DNA from: Isoptericola peretonis
GTDB taxonomy: Bacteria > Actinomycetota > Actinomycetes > Actinomycetales > Cellulomonadaceae
Direction: 5' to 3'
Assembly (NCBI GenBank): GCA_023241745.1
Contig: JALQCY010000005.1
Location: 353,469 to 417,468, forward strand
DNA length: 64,000 nt
Of this stretch, positions 16,921-28,201 are shown one piece after another. Made by a program: the position numbers and the translations under genes. Numbering within the stretch: the first letter of the stretch is position 1; each line of letters begins with the position of its first letter. The notes under the pieces are model-generated. The model did no database searches. It saw only the letters and a list, made by a program, of their open reading frames with translations, and was not told where the DNA came from.

Positions 16921-17601
16921 TCAGGGCGAGGTCGGCGGATGGTCCACCTCCCCGGGCCGGGCGGCCTGCTCGAGCCGCGCGGCGAGGACGGCGGCCTGCA
17001 CCCGGCGCTCGAGCCCGAGCTTCGCCAGCAGGCTCGACACGTAGTTCTTCACGGTCTTCTCCGCCAGGAACAGCTCGGCCCCGATCTGGCGGTTCGTCAT
17101 GCCCTCGCCGACCAGGCCGAGGATGCGGCGCTCCTGGGGCGTGAGGTCGCCCAGCGGGTCGTCGTCCACGCCCTGATGGCGCAGGCGCGCCATCACCCGG
17201 CCCGCGGCGCGCGGGTCGAGCATGGACCCGCCCGCCGCCACCGTCCGGATCCCCGACAGCAGATCGCTGCCTCGCACCTGCTTGAGCACGTAGCCCGACG
17301 CCCCCGCGAGGATCGCGTCGAACAGCGACTCGTCGTCGTCGAACGACGTGAGCATGAGGACCGCGACGTCCGTGCGCGAGCGCAGCTCGCGGCACACCGT
17401 GACGCCGTCGCCGTCGGGCAGGCGCACGTCGAGGACGACGACGTCCGGCCGCACCGCCGGCACCCGCGCGAGAGCCTCGGCCGCCGTGCCCGCCGTGCCG
17501 ACGACCTCGAGGTCGTCCTCCATCCCGAGCAGGTCGGCGACACCGCGGCGCACCACCTCGTGGTCGTCGACGAGGAACACCCGCACGGGCGCGCCGGTCA
17601 T
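16921..17601 (-). CDS. NarL-type response regulator (DevR/DosR-like)
   Basis: The 226-residue protein has a receiver domain starting [16 protein letters not shown], phosphoacceptor Asp58 in [13 protein letters not shown], and the switch Lys107 in [10 protein letters not shown] LuxR-type helix-turn-helix (about 150-210) reads [20 protein letters not shown] then [19 protein letters not shown]. The NYVSSLL run is close to mycobacterial DevR. It probably regulates the stress protein and kinase promoters through the palindrome at 15154-15177. ATG 17601 follows TAGCGT (17608-17613) by 6 bases, so the transcript is probably leaderless. It converges with the kinase rather than forming an operon with it. 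Confidence 0.88.
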   Translation of the reverse strand: MTGAPVRVFLVDDHEVVRRGVADLLGMEDDLEVVGTAGTAAEALARVPAVRPDVVVLDVRLPDGDGVTVCRELRSRTDVAVLMLTSFDDDESLFDAILAGASGYVLKQVRGSDLLSGIRTVAAGGSMLDPRAAGRVMARLRHQGVDDDPLGDLTPQERRILGLVGEGMTNRQIGAELFLAEKTVKNYVSSLLAKLGLERRVQAAVLAARLEQAARPGEVDHPPTSP

Positions 17602-17641
17602 GACCTCACGCTAGACCCCCGTGGCCCGTCGCGAGCGGTGG

Positions 17642-18847
17642 TCAGCCGTCCAGGTCCTGGATGCGCGCGACGCTGGGCTCGCGCTCGGCCTGGAGCCGGG
17701 CGGCCACGTCCTCGGCGTCGCGCAGCGCGCGCAGCACGTTGCCGCTGGTGAGCGCGGCCAGGTCGGCGTCCGACCAGCCGCGCTCCGCGAGCCTCGCGAG
17801 CAGGTTCGGGTAGCCGGAGACGTCGCGCAGCTCGTCGGCGAAGCCGCCGGCGCCGTCGTAGTCGCCGCCGAGGCCGACGTGCGCCGCGCCCGCGACCTCG
17901 CGCACGTGCTCGACGTGCGCGACGACGTCGTCGAGCGTCGTCGGCGGCTTGGGGTGGGTCTCGGCCCAGGCGGTGGAGAACCGGTCGAACTCGGCGTAGT
18001 CGTTCGGCGCGACCCCCGCGGCCCGCGCGGCCTCCCCGGCCGCCGACCGCCACTCCCCGACGGCGGGGGTGACGAAGCTCGGCACGAACGTCACCATGCA
18101 CACGCCGCCGTTGCCGGCGAGGCGGGCGAGGACGTCGTCGGGCACGTTGCGGGGCACGTCGCAGACCGCGCGGGCCGAGCTGTGGGAGAAGATCACCGGA
18201 GCCTCGGTGACGTCGAGCGCGGCGCGCATCGTGCCCGCCGAGACGTGCGACAGGTCGACGAGCATGCCGAGGCGGTTCATCTCGCGCACCACCTCGCGCC
18301 CGAACGCCGTCAGCCCGCCCTGGTCGAACCGGCCGTCGCCGGGCCGCTCGTCCGTCGCGGACTCCGCCCACGGGTTGTGGTGGTTGTGCGTGAGGGTCAT
18401 GTACCGCACCCCGACCTCGTACAGCATCCGCAGGGCGCCCATCGACGAGTCGATCGACTGCCCGCCCTCGGCCCCCATGAGCGACGCGATCCTCCCCTCC
18501 GCCCAGGCGGCCACGACGTCGTCCGCGGTCAGCGCCAGGCGGAAGTGCTCCGGCCAGCGCGCCACCATGCGGCGGGTGGCGTCCACCTGCTCGAGCGTCG
18601 CGGTGACGGCCGCGCTGCCGGGCAGGTTGGACGGCACGTACACCGACCAGAACTGGGCGCCCACTCCCCCGGCGCGCAGCCGCGGCACGTCGGTGTGGGT
18701 GCGCCCTTCGGTGCCGGCCGCGACGTCGAGGCGCGACCAGTCGTAGGCGACCTGGTCGCGCGCCTCCCACGGCAGGTCGTTGTGCCCGTCCCAGACGGGG
18801 TGGTCGCGCAGGAGGGCTGCGATGCGGTCCGCGTGGTCGGTCGTCAT
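17642..18847 (-). CDS. Membrane dipeptidase family (M19, renal dipeptidase-like)
   Basis: The 401-residue protein has the M19 zinc ligands in order. These are the HxD-type [10 protein letters not shown] near residue 20, a Glu in the [10 protein letters not shown] segment near 125, His in DLSHVS near 200, His in [12 protein letters not shown] near 222, and Asp in LGGDYDG near 330. These enzymes hydrolyse dipeptides, some with D-amino acids, at a binuclear zinc centre. No signal peptide is visible, so it should be cytoplasmic. ATG 18847 follows TAGGGT (18854-18859) by 6 bases with no ribosome site. The S4-domain gene lies just upstream on the same strand. Confidence 0.9.
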   Translation of the reverse strand: MTTDHADRIAALLRDHPVWDGHNDLPWEARDQVAYDWSRLDVAAGTEGRTHTDVPRLRAGGVGAQFWSVYVPSNLPGSAAVTATLEQVDATRRMVARWPEHFRLALTADDVVAAWAEGRIASLMGAEGGQSIDSSMGALRMLYEVGVRYMTLTHNHHNPWAESATDERPGDGRFDQGGLTAFGREVVREMNRLGMLVDLSHVSAGTMRAALDVTEAPVIFSHSSARAVCDVPRNVPDDVLARLAGNGGVCMVTFVPSFVTPAVGEWRSAAGEAARAAGVAPNDYAEFDRFSTAWAETHPKPPTTLDDVVAHVEHVREVAGAAHVGLGGDYDGAGGFADELRDVSGYPNLLARLAERGWSDADLAALTSGNVLRALRDAEDVAARLQAEREPSVARIQDLDG

Positions 18848-18881
18848 GCCGCGACCCTATCGGCGCGCTCGCGCCGCCCCG

Positions 18882-19244
18882 TCAGTCGCGGCGGGTGCCG
18901 CGCAGCCGGTCGATCTCGCGGCGCTCGCGCTTGGTGGGACGGCCGGCGCCGCGGTCGCGCAGGCCGACGGCGGCCCGCTCCTCGCGGGTGGGCACGGGCG
19001 GGCTCTCGTCGCGGTACGCCTTGACCGCCAGCGGCGCGCCCACGCGCTTGGGCAGCAGCTCGAGGACCACGACCTTGCGGTCGCGCAGCGGGTCCCGCCA
19101 GGTGATCGTGTCGCCCACCGCGACGGACGTCGCCGGCTTGGCCACGACGTCGTTCACCCGCACCCGTCCCGCGCGCAGCAGGGCGGCCGACGCCGACCGG
19201 CTCTTGAAGAGCCGCACCGCCCACAGCCACACGTCCGCTCGCAC
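18882..19244 (-). CDS. S4-domain RNA-binding protein (HslR/Hsp15-like)
   Basis: The 120-residue protein opens with an S4 RNA-binding domain ([29 protein letters not shown]), then [28 protein letters not shown] and a basic tail [18 protein letters not shown]. This is the layout of Hsp15, which rescues stalled 50S subunits carrying nascent chains after heat shock in E. coli. The role in actinobacteria is inferred. The start is GTG 19244. It is divergent from aspA across 66 bases. Confidence 0.88.
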   Translation of the reverse strand: MRADVWLWAVRLFKSRSASAALLRAGRVRVNDVVAKPATSVAVGDTITWRDPLRDRKVVVLELLPKRVGAPLAVKAYRDESPPVPTREERAAVGLRDRGAGRPTKRERREIDRLRGTRRD

Positions 19245-19310
19245 GTCGTCAGCCTCTCACGCGACGACGGGGGTCGGGCGGACAGCCTGCCCCGTTGCTA
19301 CGGTCAGCGC

Positions 19311-20879
19311 ATGGCTGACCCCATGGCCGACGTGCGCGTCGAAGAAGACCTGCTCGGACCGAAAGAGGTCCCTGCGCAGGCGTACTACGGGATCCACACC
19401 GTCCGGGCGATCGAGAACTTCCCCATCTCCGGGACCACCATCAACGACGTGCCGGAGATGATCCGCGGGATGGTGATGGTGAAGAAGGCGGCGGCGCTCG
19501 CGAACCGGGAGCTGCGGTCCATCCAGCGGGACATCGCCGACGCCATCATCGGCGCGTGCGACGAGGTGCTGGTCAAGGGCCGCTGCCTCGACCAGTTCCC
19601 CATCGACGTGTTCCAGGGCGGCGCCGGCACCAGCGTCAACATGAACACCAACGAGGTGGTGGCGAACCTCGCGCTGGAGCTGGCGGGCTTCCCCAAGGGG
19701 CGCTACGACGTCATCAACCCGAACGACCACGTCAACAAGTCGCAGTCCACCAACGACGCCTACCCCACCGGTTTCCGGCTGGCCGTGCACGCCCTCGTCG
19801 ACGCGCTGATCGTCTCCGTGCGCCGCCTGTCGCGGTCGCTGGACGAGAAGGCGTCGGAGTTCGCCGACCTGCCGAAGATGGGCCGCACCCAGCTCCAGGA
19901 CGCCGTGCCCATGAGCCTGGGCCAGGAGTTCGCCGGCTTCTCGGTGAACGTCGCGGAGGAGGTCAAGCGCCTGCGGAACGCGGCCGACCTGCTGCTCGAG
20001 GTCAACCTCGGCGCGACGGCGATCGGCACCAGCCTCAACACCCCGCCCGGCTACCCCAAGGTGGCGGCGCGACGGCTCGCCGAGGTGAGCGGGCTCGGCA
20101 CCGTGCCGGCGGAGAACCTCGTGGAGGCCACGTACGACAACGGCGCGTACCTGGCGGTGCACTCCGCGGTGAAGCGGCTCGCGGCCAAGCTGTCGAAGAT
20201 CTGCAACGACCTGCGCCTGCTGTCCTCCGGGCCTCGTGCGGGGCTGAACGAGATCAACCTGCCCGAGCTGCAGGCCGGCTCGTCGATCATGCCCGCCAAG
20301 GTGAACCCCGTGATCCCCGAGGTCGTCAACCAGGTGTGCTTCAAGGTGATGGGCAACGACGTCACCATCACCCACGCCGCCGAGGCGGGGCAGCTCCAGC
20401 TGAACGTCATGGAGCCCGTGCTCGCGGAGTCGATGTTCGAGTCGATCCGCCTGCTCACCAACGCGTGCGACGCGCTGCGCACCAAGTGTGTCGTCGGGAT
20501 CACCGCCAACGCGGAGGTGATGCGGCAGCACGTGCTCGGCTCCATCGGCATCGTCACGTACCTCAACGAGGTGATCGGCCACCACAACGGCGACCTGGTG
20601 GGCAAGGAGTCCGCGCGCACCGGCGCCTCGGTACGGGACGTGGTCGTCGCCCGCGGGCTGCTCACCGCGGCGGAGGTGGACGCCATCCTCACCACGGAGA
20701 ACTTCCTGCACCCGCGCTACAGCGGCCGCTTCTACGCACCCGACGAGCGCGGCATCCCGCCCGTCGGGCAGGAGGGCGAGGCGTCGCACGTCGTGGAGTC
20801 GGACAACGCCGGCGGCGCCCCGTCGGACCCCCAGCCCGAACCGGCCACCGAGCCGGAGGCGGGTGAGGCCGCCCGGTGA
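19311..20879 (+). CDS. aspA: Aspartate ammonia-lyase
   Basis: The 522-residue member of the fumarase/aspartase superfamily has [22 protein letters not shown] at the N-terminus, typical of aspartase. The signature loop [11 protein letters not shown] (about residues 323-333) contains the catalytic Ser. It converts L-aspartate to fumarate and ammonia. It is about 45 residues longer than the E. coli enzyme because of an acidic, Pro/Glu/Ala-rich tail after the conserved end, probably disordered. ATG 19311 follows TACGGT (19299-19304) by 6 bases; ATG 19323 is an alternative. The stop overlaps the transporter start by 4 bases. Confidence 0.92.
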   Translation: MADPMADVRVEEDLLGPKEVPAQAYYGIHTVRAIENFPISGTTINDVPEMIRGMVMVKKAAALANRELRSIQRDIADAIIGACDEVLVKGRCLDQFPIDVFQGGAGTSVNMNTNEVVANLALELAGFPKGRYDVINPNDHVNKSQSTNDAYPTGFRLAVHALVDALIVSVRRLSRSLDEKASEFADLPKMGRTQLQDAVPMSLGQEFAGFSVNVAEEVKRLRNAADLLLEVNLGATAIGTSLNTPPGYPKVAARRLAEVSGLGTVPAENLVEATYDNGAYLAVHSAVKRLAAKLSKICNDLRLLSSGPRAGLNEINLPELQAGSSIMPAKVNPVIPEVVNQVCFKVMGNDVTITHAAEAGQLQLNVMEPVLAESMFESIRLLTNACDALRTKCVVGITANAEVMRQHVLGSIGIVTYLNEVIGHHNGDLVGKESARTGASVRDVVVARGLLTAAEVDAILTTENFLHPRYSGRFYAPDERGIPPVGQEGEASHVVESDNAGGAPSDPQPEPATEPEAGEAAR

Positions 20880-22183
20880 TCGTCGTCCAGTTCGCCGTCG
20901 TCCTGGTCTTCGTCTTCATCGGCGCGCGCCTCGGCGGCATCGGGATCGGGCTGGCGGGCGGCGCGGGCGTCATCGTCCTCGGGCTGACCGGCCTGGAGGT
21001 CGACCCCGCGACCGGCGTCCCCTGGGACGTGCTGGGCATCATCATGTGCGTCATCGCGGCCATCGCGGCGATGCAGTCCGCGGGCGGGCTGGACTACCTC
21101 GTGGCGAAGACGGAGGTGCTGCTGCGCGCCCGCCCGCGCAACATCACCTTCCTCGCCCCGCTGGTCACCTACTTCATGACCGTGTTCGCCGGCACCGGGC
21201 AGGTGGCGTTCTCCACCCTGCCGGTGATCGCGGAGGTGGCGAAGGAGTCGAACGTGCGGCCGTCGCGGCCGCTGTCCATCGCGGTGGTCGCGTCGCAGAT
21301 GGCGATCGCCGCCTCGCCCATCTCCGCCGCCGTGGTCGCGATGGCCGCCGTGGTGGAGCCGCTCGGCGTCGACTACCTGACCATGCTCACCGTGGCCGGT
21401 GTCTCGACCCTGGTCGGCTGCCTGCTCGGCGCCGTGGTCGCGTCCCGGCAGGGCGTGGAGCTGCAGGACGACCCGGTCTACCAGGAGCGCCTCGCGAAGG
21501 GGCTGGTCAAGCGCCGCGAGCGCACCGAGTTCGTCGCGAAGCCCCGGGCGCTGCTGTCGCTGATCATCTTCGCGGTGGCGCTGCTCGTCGTCGTGCTCTA
21601 CTCCACCGCCGTGTCCGACTCGGTGGGGCTCATCGAGGACCCGACCATCACCCGCAGCGGCGCGATCATGACGTTCATGCTGCTGGCGGGGCTGCTCATC
21701 GCGGTCTTCTGCAGGATCGACGTGAGCACCGTGATCACGCAGCAGACGTTCCGCAGCGGCATGAGCGCCGCCGTCTGCATCATCGGGGTCGCCTGGCTGG
21801 GCAACACGTTCGTGCAGGGCCACACCGACACCATCGAGGAGCTGGGCGGCGACATCATCCAGCGCTACCCGTGGATGCTCGCCGTCGTGCTGCTGCTCGC
21901 CTCGGCGCTGCTGTACTCGCAGGCGGCGACGACGATCGCCCTGATGCCCGTCGCCGCCGGCATGGGCGTGTCCGCGACGACGCTGGTCGCGTCGTTCCCC
22001 GCCGTGACCGGCCTGTTCCTGCTGCCCACCTACACGACCGTCGTCGCCGCCATCGAGCTCGACGACACCGGCACCACCCGCATCGGGAAGTACCTGTTCA
22101 ACCACTCGTTCATGGTGCCGGGCCTGGTGGCCGTGGCGTCCGCCGTCGCGATCGGCTTCGGCCTGGCGCCCCTGCTGATCTGA
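20876..22183 (+). CDS. Anaerobic C4-dicarboxylate transporter (Dcu family, DcuA/DcuB-like)
   Basis: The 435-residue protein has about ten hydrophobic segments and the Dcu signatures [20 protein letters not shown] near the N-terminus and [17 protein letters not shown] near residue 140. Dcu carriers exchange aspartate, fumarate and succinate. The GTG start overlaps the aspA stop (4 bases). Aspartate uptake with release of fumarate or succinate is therefore coupled to deamination, which could serve fumarate respiration or nitrogen supply under low oxygen. The aspA-dcu pairing mirrors the E. coli operon. It converges with the cupin gene after 20 bases. Confidence 0.9.
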   Translation: MIVVQFAVVLVFVFIGARLGGIGIGLAGGAGVIVLGLTGLEVDPATGVPWDVLGIIMCVIAAIAAMQSAGGLDYLVAKTEVLLRARPRNITFLAPLVTYFMTVFAGTGQVAFSTLPVIAEVAKESNVRPSRPLSIAVVASQMAIAASPISAAVVAMAAVVEPLGVDYLTMLTVAGVSTLVGCLLGAVVASRQGVELQDDPVYQERLAKGLVKRRERTEFVAKPRALLSLIIFAVALLVVVLYSTAVSDSVGLIEDPTITRSGAIMTFMLLAGLLIAVFCRIDVSTVITQQTFRSGMSAAVCIIGVAWLGNTFVQGHTDTIEELGGDIIQRYPWMLAVVLLLASALLYSQAATTIALMPVAAGMGVSATTLVASFPAVTGLFLLPTYTTVVAAIELDDTGTTRIGKYLFNHSFMVPGLVAVASAVAIGFGLAPLLI

Positions 22184-22203
22184 GCGGGTGGCGGCGGCGA
22201 CGG

Positions 22204-22620
22204 TCAGACGTCCAGCCACGGCGCGGCGGCGTACTCCTCGTCCGTCACGTGCTCCAGCCAGGTGGTCGTGGCCGCCGGGTCGTCGGCGTTCTCCAGCATC
22301 GCCAGGTGCTCCATGAAGTCGTCCGGCGAGGCGCCGTGCCAGTGCTCCTCCCCCGGCGGGCAGTACACGGTCTCGCCCGGCCGCGCCTCGACGACGACGC
22401 CGTCGCGCGTGCCGACCAGCGCGACGCCGGACACCACGTGCAGCGTCTGGCCGCGGGCGTGCGAGTGCCACGCCGTGCGCGCCGCGGGCGCGAACCGCAC
22501 GAGCGCCACGACCATCCGCTGGCCGGGATCCTGCGGGGTGGCGATCGGGTCGAGCCACACGTCCCCCCGGAACTGCTCCGGCGGGTTCTTGGTGGTCGCG
22601 GGGCGGGGGAGCTTCTTCAT
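22204..22620 (-). CDS. Cupin domain protein
   Basis: The 138-residue single cupin has motif 1 as AWHSHARGQTLHVVSGVALV (two His of the metal site) and motif 2 as ETVYCPPGEEHWHGASPDD with the last His. It resembles the small (R)-mandelonitrile lyase/carboxymuconolactone-decarboxylase-associated cupins, whose activities are mostly unassigned. Its ATG overlaps the stop of the XRE regulator gene by 4 bases, so the two are cotranscribed. The same regulator locus holds aldo/keto reductases and a CMD protein, which suggests a shared detoxification or redox pathway. Confidence 0.82.
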   Translation of the reverse strand: MKKLPRPATTKNPPEQFRGDVWLDPIATPQDPGQRMVVALVRFAPAARTAWHSHARGQTLHVVSGVALVGTRDGVVVEARPGETVYCPPGEEHWHGASPDDFMEHLAMLENADDPAATTTWLEHVTDEEYAAAPWLDV

Positions 22621-23540
22621 CGGTCGGTGGCTCCTTCTCGGGTCGGGTCGTTTTCGGCAGGCGCCAGCAGGGTGGTCGCCGCCCACGACGCGAGCAGCTT
22701 CAGCCCGTCGTCGGACGGCGAGCCGGGCACCGCGGTGTACACGTTCATCTGCAGGCCGGGGTCGGCGGGCAGCTCGAAGGCCTCGTAGTCGAGCTCGAGC
22801 AACCCGACGCCCGGGTGGTGGAAGACCTTGGTGCCGGAGCGGTGGAAGCGCACGTCGTGCGAGGCCCACAGCCGCCGGAAGTCCTCGCTGCGCGTGGACA
22901 GCTCGCCCACCAGGGCGGTGAGCTTCTTGTCGTAGGGGTTCTTTCCGGCTTCCGCCCGCAGGATCGCGACGGCGTCGTGCGCGATACGCTCGGCGCGGTC
23001 GCCCCAGAACCTCCGCGCTGCGTCCGGGTCGAGGAAGTGGAAGCGCGCGCTGTTGACGGGCTGGTTCGCGATCCGCTCCGGGGAGTCGTACAGCGGCGCG
23101 TAGAGCGCGCGCCCCAGGACGTTCGCGCCCAGGACGTCGAGGCGCCCGTTGCGCACGAACGCGGGCACGCCCTCCATCGCGTCCAGGATGCGCTGCACCG
23201 CCGGCCGCAGCGTGGGCGCCGGGGCGCGGCGGGCGCGCGACCGGGCCGCGCCGGACGCGTTGGCCGCCCGGGCGAGGTCGAACAGGTGCGCTCGCTCGGC
23301 GTCGTCGAGCTGCAGCGCCTCCGCGAGCGCCTCGAGCACCTCCTCCGACACGCCGCCGAGGTTCCCTCGCTCGAGCCTCGTGTAGTAGTCGACGCTCACG
23401 CCCGCGAGCATCGCCACCTCCTCGCGACGCAGCCCCGGCACGCGCCGGTTGCCGCCGTAGGCGGGCAGGCCGGCCTTGTCCGGGGTGATCCGCGCCCGGC
23501 GGGTGGCCAGGAACTCGCGCGTCTCGGCTTTCAGGTCCAT
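22617..23540 (-). CDS. XRE family regulator with MmyB-like ligand domain
   Basis: The 307-residue regulator has an N-terminal Cro/CI helix-turn-helix (about 10-75, with VPGLRREEVAMLAGVSVDYY and TRLERGNLGGVSEEVLEALA). The C-terminal domain is the MmyB-like/PAS type, with RFHFLDPDARRFWGD-type and HHPGVGLLELDYEAFELP motifs. MmyB-like domains bind a lipid-like ligand in known structures. ATG 23540 follows TACCGT (23548-23553) by 7 bases, so it is probably leaderless. A 20-bp motif upstream (23573-23592) recurs before the aldo/keto reductase at the same distance from its -10 element. Many genes of this type regulate an adjacent reductase. Confidence 0.85.
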   Translation of the reverse strand: MDLKAETREFLATRRARITPDKAGLPAYGGNRRVPGLRREEVAMLAGVSVDYYTRLERGNLGGVSEEVLEALAEALQLDDAERAHLFDLARAANASGAARSRARRAPAPTLRPAVQRILDAMEGVPAFVRNGRLDVLGANVLGRALYAPLYDSPERIANQPVNSARFHFLDPDAARRFWGDRAERIAHDAVAILRAEAGKNPYDKKLTALVGELSTRSEDFRRLWASHDVRFHRSGTKVFHHPGVGLLELDYEAFELPADPGLQMNVYTAVPGSPSDDGLKLLASWAATTLLAPAENDPTREGATDR

Positions 23541-23572
23541 GCCCTCGACGGTACGTCGGGGCACGGCGGCGT

Positions 23573-23592
23573 GGGAGGTACTGCCGTTACCC
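23573..23592. promoter_or_regulatory. Operator-like motif, copy 1
   Basis: GGGAGGTACTGCCGTTACCC lies between the XRE gene and the MFS gene. Read toward the XRE gene, it ends 19 bases before that gene's TACCGT. It matches copy 2 (25094-25113, opposite strand) at 16 of 20 positions. Confidence 0.65.
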
Positions 23593-23642
23593 GGGCCGAC
23601 CGGGACTCCCACGCCCGCGGGCCGGGCCGTCTGATGGACGTC

Positions 23643-26039
23643 ATGACCAGCGCACCCCCCGCACCCCCCGAGGTCTCGACCGCGACGTCCACCGTGGCAC
23701 CTGCCGCGTCGTCCGCGACCCGTCGCGGCAGCACCGCGATCCTGGCGATCATCCTCGTCGGGTACTTCATGGTGATCCTCGACAACTCGATCGTGATCAC
23801 CGGGCTGCCGCACATCCAGGACGAGCTCGGCATGTCCGCCACGGCCCTGGCCTGGGTGCAGGACGCCTACCTGCTGACGTTCGGCGGCCTGCTCCTGCTC
23901 GGCGCACGCGCGGGCGACATCCTCGGGCGGCGGCGCATGTTCGTCGTGGGCCTCGCGCTCTTCACGCTGGCGTCCGTGGCGGTGGGCCTCGCTCCCACCG
24001 GCGGCTGGCTGGTCGCGGCCCGCGCGGTCCAGGGCGTGGGGGCCGCGGTGCTCGCGCCGTCGACCCTCGCGCTCCTCACCGCGAGCTTCCCCGAGGGCCC
24101 CGAACGCACCCGCGCCACGGCGGCCTACGGCGCGGTGGCGGGGATCGGCGCGAGCGTCGGGCTCGTCGTCGGCGGCCTGCTCGCCGACCTCGTCTCCTGG
24201 CGCGCGGGCTTCCTCGTGAACCTGCCGATCGGCATCGTCATGCTGGTCACCGGGATGCGGGTGCTGCCGGAGACGCCGCGCACTCCCGGTCGGTTCGACG
24301 TCGCGGGCGCGCTGCTCGCGACCTTCGGCCCGACGGCGCTCGTCTACGGCTTCGTCCGCGCAGGAGACGCCGGGTGGGCCGACGCCGCCACGATCGCCGC
24401 GCTCGCGCTCGGCGTCATCCTGCTGGTCGCCCTCGTCGCCGTCGAGCGCCTGGCCGCGCATCCCGTGATGCTGCTGGGCCTGTTCGCCGACCGGGAGCGC
24501 GTGGGCGCCTACGTGGCCCGGCTCCTGTTCATCGGCGCCATGATGGGCTTCTTCCTGTTCACCAGCCAGTACCTGCAGGACGAGCGCGGCTACTCCGCGC
24601 TGGCCGCTGGGCTCGCGTTCTTCCCGATGACGGCGGTCAACTTCGCGGTCGCGCTCGCCGTCCCGCGGCTGCAGCGGAGGGTCAGCGGGGCGGTGCTGCT
24701 CGTCGCGGGCATGGTGCTCGCCGTGGCGGGCATGGCCTGGCTGGGGACGATCGACCCCGGCACGTCGTACGCGGTCGGGGTCGCGCTGCCGATGACGCTG
24801 ATCGGCGCGGGGCAGGGACTGGCGTTCGGGCCGCTGACGGCGTCCGGCATCGCCGGCGTCGGCACGTCGCAGGCCGGCGCCGCGTCGGGCGTCGTGAACT
24901 CCGTGCACCAGCTCGGCGGCGCGCTCGGCATGAGCCTCGTGCTCGCCCTCACCAGCACCTATGCGACGGCGATGGTGGCCGGTGCCGTCCTGCTGCTCGG
25001 TGCACTCGTCGCCGCCGTCCTTCTGGTGCGCCCTCGGCGCGCGGCGCGCTCCGATGACGACGACGATCGCGAGGACGGGGGGCTTCACGAGCGGGGTACC
25101 AACAGGACCTCCCCCGCTCCACGGACCGTGCCTACCGTGGAACGCATGACGACGAACCAGGTACCCACCCTCACCCTGAACCACGGCGTCGAGATGCCCG
25201 CCGTCGGCTACGGCGTCTTCCAGACCCCGCCCGACCAGACCGTCGAGGCGACCGCCGAGGCGCTGCGCGTCGGCTACCGGCACATCGACACCGCCGCCGC
25301 GTACGGCAACGAGCGCGAGGTCGGCGAGGCCATCCGCCGCTCCGGTGTCGACCGCTCCGACGTCTTCCTCGAGACCAAGGTCTGGATCAGCGACTACGGC
25401 TACGACGCCACCCTGCACGCGTTCGACAAGTCCGCCGGCAAGCTCGGCGTCGACACCATCGACCTGCTGATCCTGCACCAGGCGCTGCCCTCCCGCTTCG
25501 ACCTCACCATCGACGCCTACAAGGCCCTCGAGACCCTCCTCGCCGACGGGAAGGTCCGCGCGATCGGCGTCAGCAACTTCATGCCCGACCACCTCGACCG
25601 GCTCCTGGCGAAGACGTCCGTGGTGCCCGCCGTCAACCAGGTCGAAGTGCACCCCTACTTCCGCCAGCCCGACGTCCTGGCCGCGAACGCGAAGCACGGC
25701 ATCCGCACCCAGGCCTGGTCCCCCATCGGCGGCATCACGTTCTACCGCGACGGCGAGCACACCAGCACCCTGCAGGACCCCACGATCCTCGGGATCGGCG
25801 AGGCCCACGGCAAGAGCGCCGCCCAGGTCATGCTGCGCTGGCACCTGCAGCAGGGCCGCTCCGCAATCCCCAAGTCCGTCACCCCCCACCGCATCGCGGA
25901 AAACTTCGCCGTCCTCGACTTCGAGCTCACCGCCGACGAGCTCGCCGCCATCGACGCCCTCGACACCGGCCTGCGCGGCGGCCCCGAGCCCGACGCCGTC
26001 ACCCTCGAGACCTTCGGCCGCGACATCCCGGAGGCCTGA
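23643..26039 (+). CDS. MFS transporter (DHA2-like) whose frame continues into the aldo/keto reductase
   Basis: The first 480 or so residues are a DHA2-type major facilitator. They carry the motif GARAGDILGRRRMF after helix 2, RAVQGVGAAVLAPSTLALLT and GLVVGGLLADLVSWRAGFLVNLP. The usual loop between the last two helices appears shortened, since LVLALTSTYATAMV joins them directly. There is no stop after the final helix and SDDDDDRED tail, so the frame runs on through the reductase ATG (25146) to 26039 (798 residues). Either a real fusion or a lost stop codon explains this. ATG 23643 follows TCTGAT (23630-23635) by 7 bases; ATG 23634 is an alternative. Confidence 0.7.
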   Translation: MTSAPPAPPEVSTATSTVAPAASSATRRGSTAILAIILVGYFMVILDNSIVITGLPHIQDELGMSATALAWVQDAYLLTFGGLLLLGARAGDILGRRRMFVVGLALFTLASVAVGLAPTGGWLVAARAVQGVGAAVLAPSTLALLTASFPEGPERTRATAAYGAVAGIGASVGLVVGGLLADLVSWRAGFLVNLPIGIVMLVTGMRVLPETPRTPGRFDVAGALLATFGPTALVYGFVRAGDAGWADAATIAALALGVILLVALVAVERLAAHPVMLLGLFADRERVGAYVARLLFIGAMMGFFLFTSQYLQDERGYSALAAGLAFFPMTAVNFAVALAVPRLQRRVSGAVLLVAGMVLAVAGMAWLGTIDPGTSYAVGVALPMTLIGAGQGLAFGPLTASGIAGVGTSQAGAASGVVNSVHQLGGALGMSLVLALTSTYATAMVAGAVLLLGALVAAVLLVRPRRAARSDDDDDREDGGLHERGTNRTSPAPRTVPTVERMTTNQVPTLTLNHGVEMPAVGYGVFQTPPDQTVEATAEALRVGYRHIDTAAAYGNEREVGEAIRRSGVDRSDVFLETKVWISDYGYDATLHAFDKSAGKLGVDTIDLLILHQALPSRFDLTIDAYKALETLLADGKVRAIGVSNFMPDHLDRLLAKTSVVPAVNQVEVHPYFRQPDVLAANAKHGIRTQAWSPIGGITFYRDGEHTSTLQDPTILGIGEAHGKSAAQVMLRWHLQQGRSAIPKSVTPHRIAENFAVLDFELTADELAAIDALDTGLRGGPEPDAVTLETFGRDIPEA
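25094..25113. promoter_or_regulatory. Operator-like motif, copy 2
   Basis: GGGTACCAACAGGACCTCCC, read on the plus strand, ends 19 bases before TACCGT (25133-25138). That hexamer is 7 bases upstream of the reductase ATG. Orientation and spacing relative to the promoter are identical to copy 1 and its promoter. Confidence 0.65.
25146..26039 (+). CDS. Aldo/keto reductase (2,5-diketogluconate reductase-like)
   Basis: The 297-residue frame from ATG 25146 is a complete AKR with the catalytic tetrad: Asp and Tyr in HIDTAAAYGNEREVG, Lys in FLETKVW, and His in LLILHQA. The C-terminal IPKSVTPHRIAENF binds NADPH phosphate. Its own leaderless promoter (TACCGT at 25133-25138) and an upstream operator-like motif indicate independent expression, even though the MFS frame reads through it. 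The carbonyl substrate is not known. It is followed by genes for a CMD protein, a DUF2255 protein and a second AKR on the same strand. Confidence 0.85.
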   Translation: MTTNQVPTLTLNHGVEMPAVGYGVFQTPPDQTVEATAEALRVGYRHIDTAAAYGNEREVGEAIRRSGVDRSDVFLETKVWISDYGYDATLHAFDKSAGKLGVDTIDLLILHQALPSRFDLTIDAYKALETLLADGKVRAIGVSNFMPDHLDRLLAKTSVVPAVNQVEVHPYFRQPDVLAANAKHGIRTQAWSPIGGITFYRDGEHTSTLQDPTILGIGEAHGKSAAQVMLRWHLQQGRSAIPKSVTPHRIAENFAVLDFELTADELAAIDALDTGLRGGPEPDAVTLETFGRDIPEA

Positions 26040-26042
26040 GCG

Positions 26043-28161
<2,119 letters not shown>

Positions 28162-28168
28162 CCGTGCC

Positions 28169-28193
28169 GCCCGGCTCCGCGGCGGGGCCGGGC
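28169..28193. terminator. Hairpin between converging genes
   Basis: GCCCGGC and GCCGGGC pair around an 11-base GC-rich loop, 7 bases after the reductase stop and 8 before the acetyltransferase stop. This is a modest candidate bidirectional terminator. Confidence 0.35.
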
Positions 28194-28201
28194 AGCGGGC
28201 G

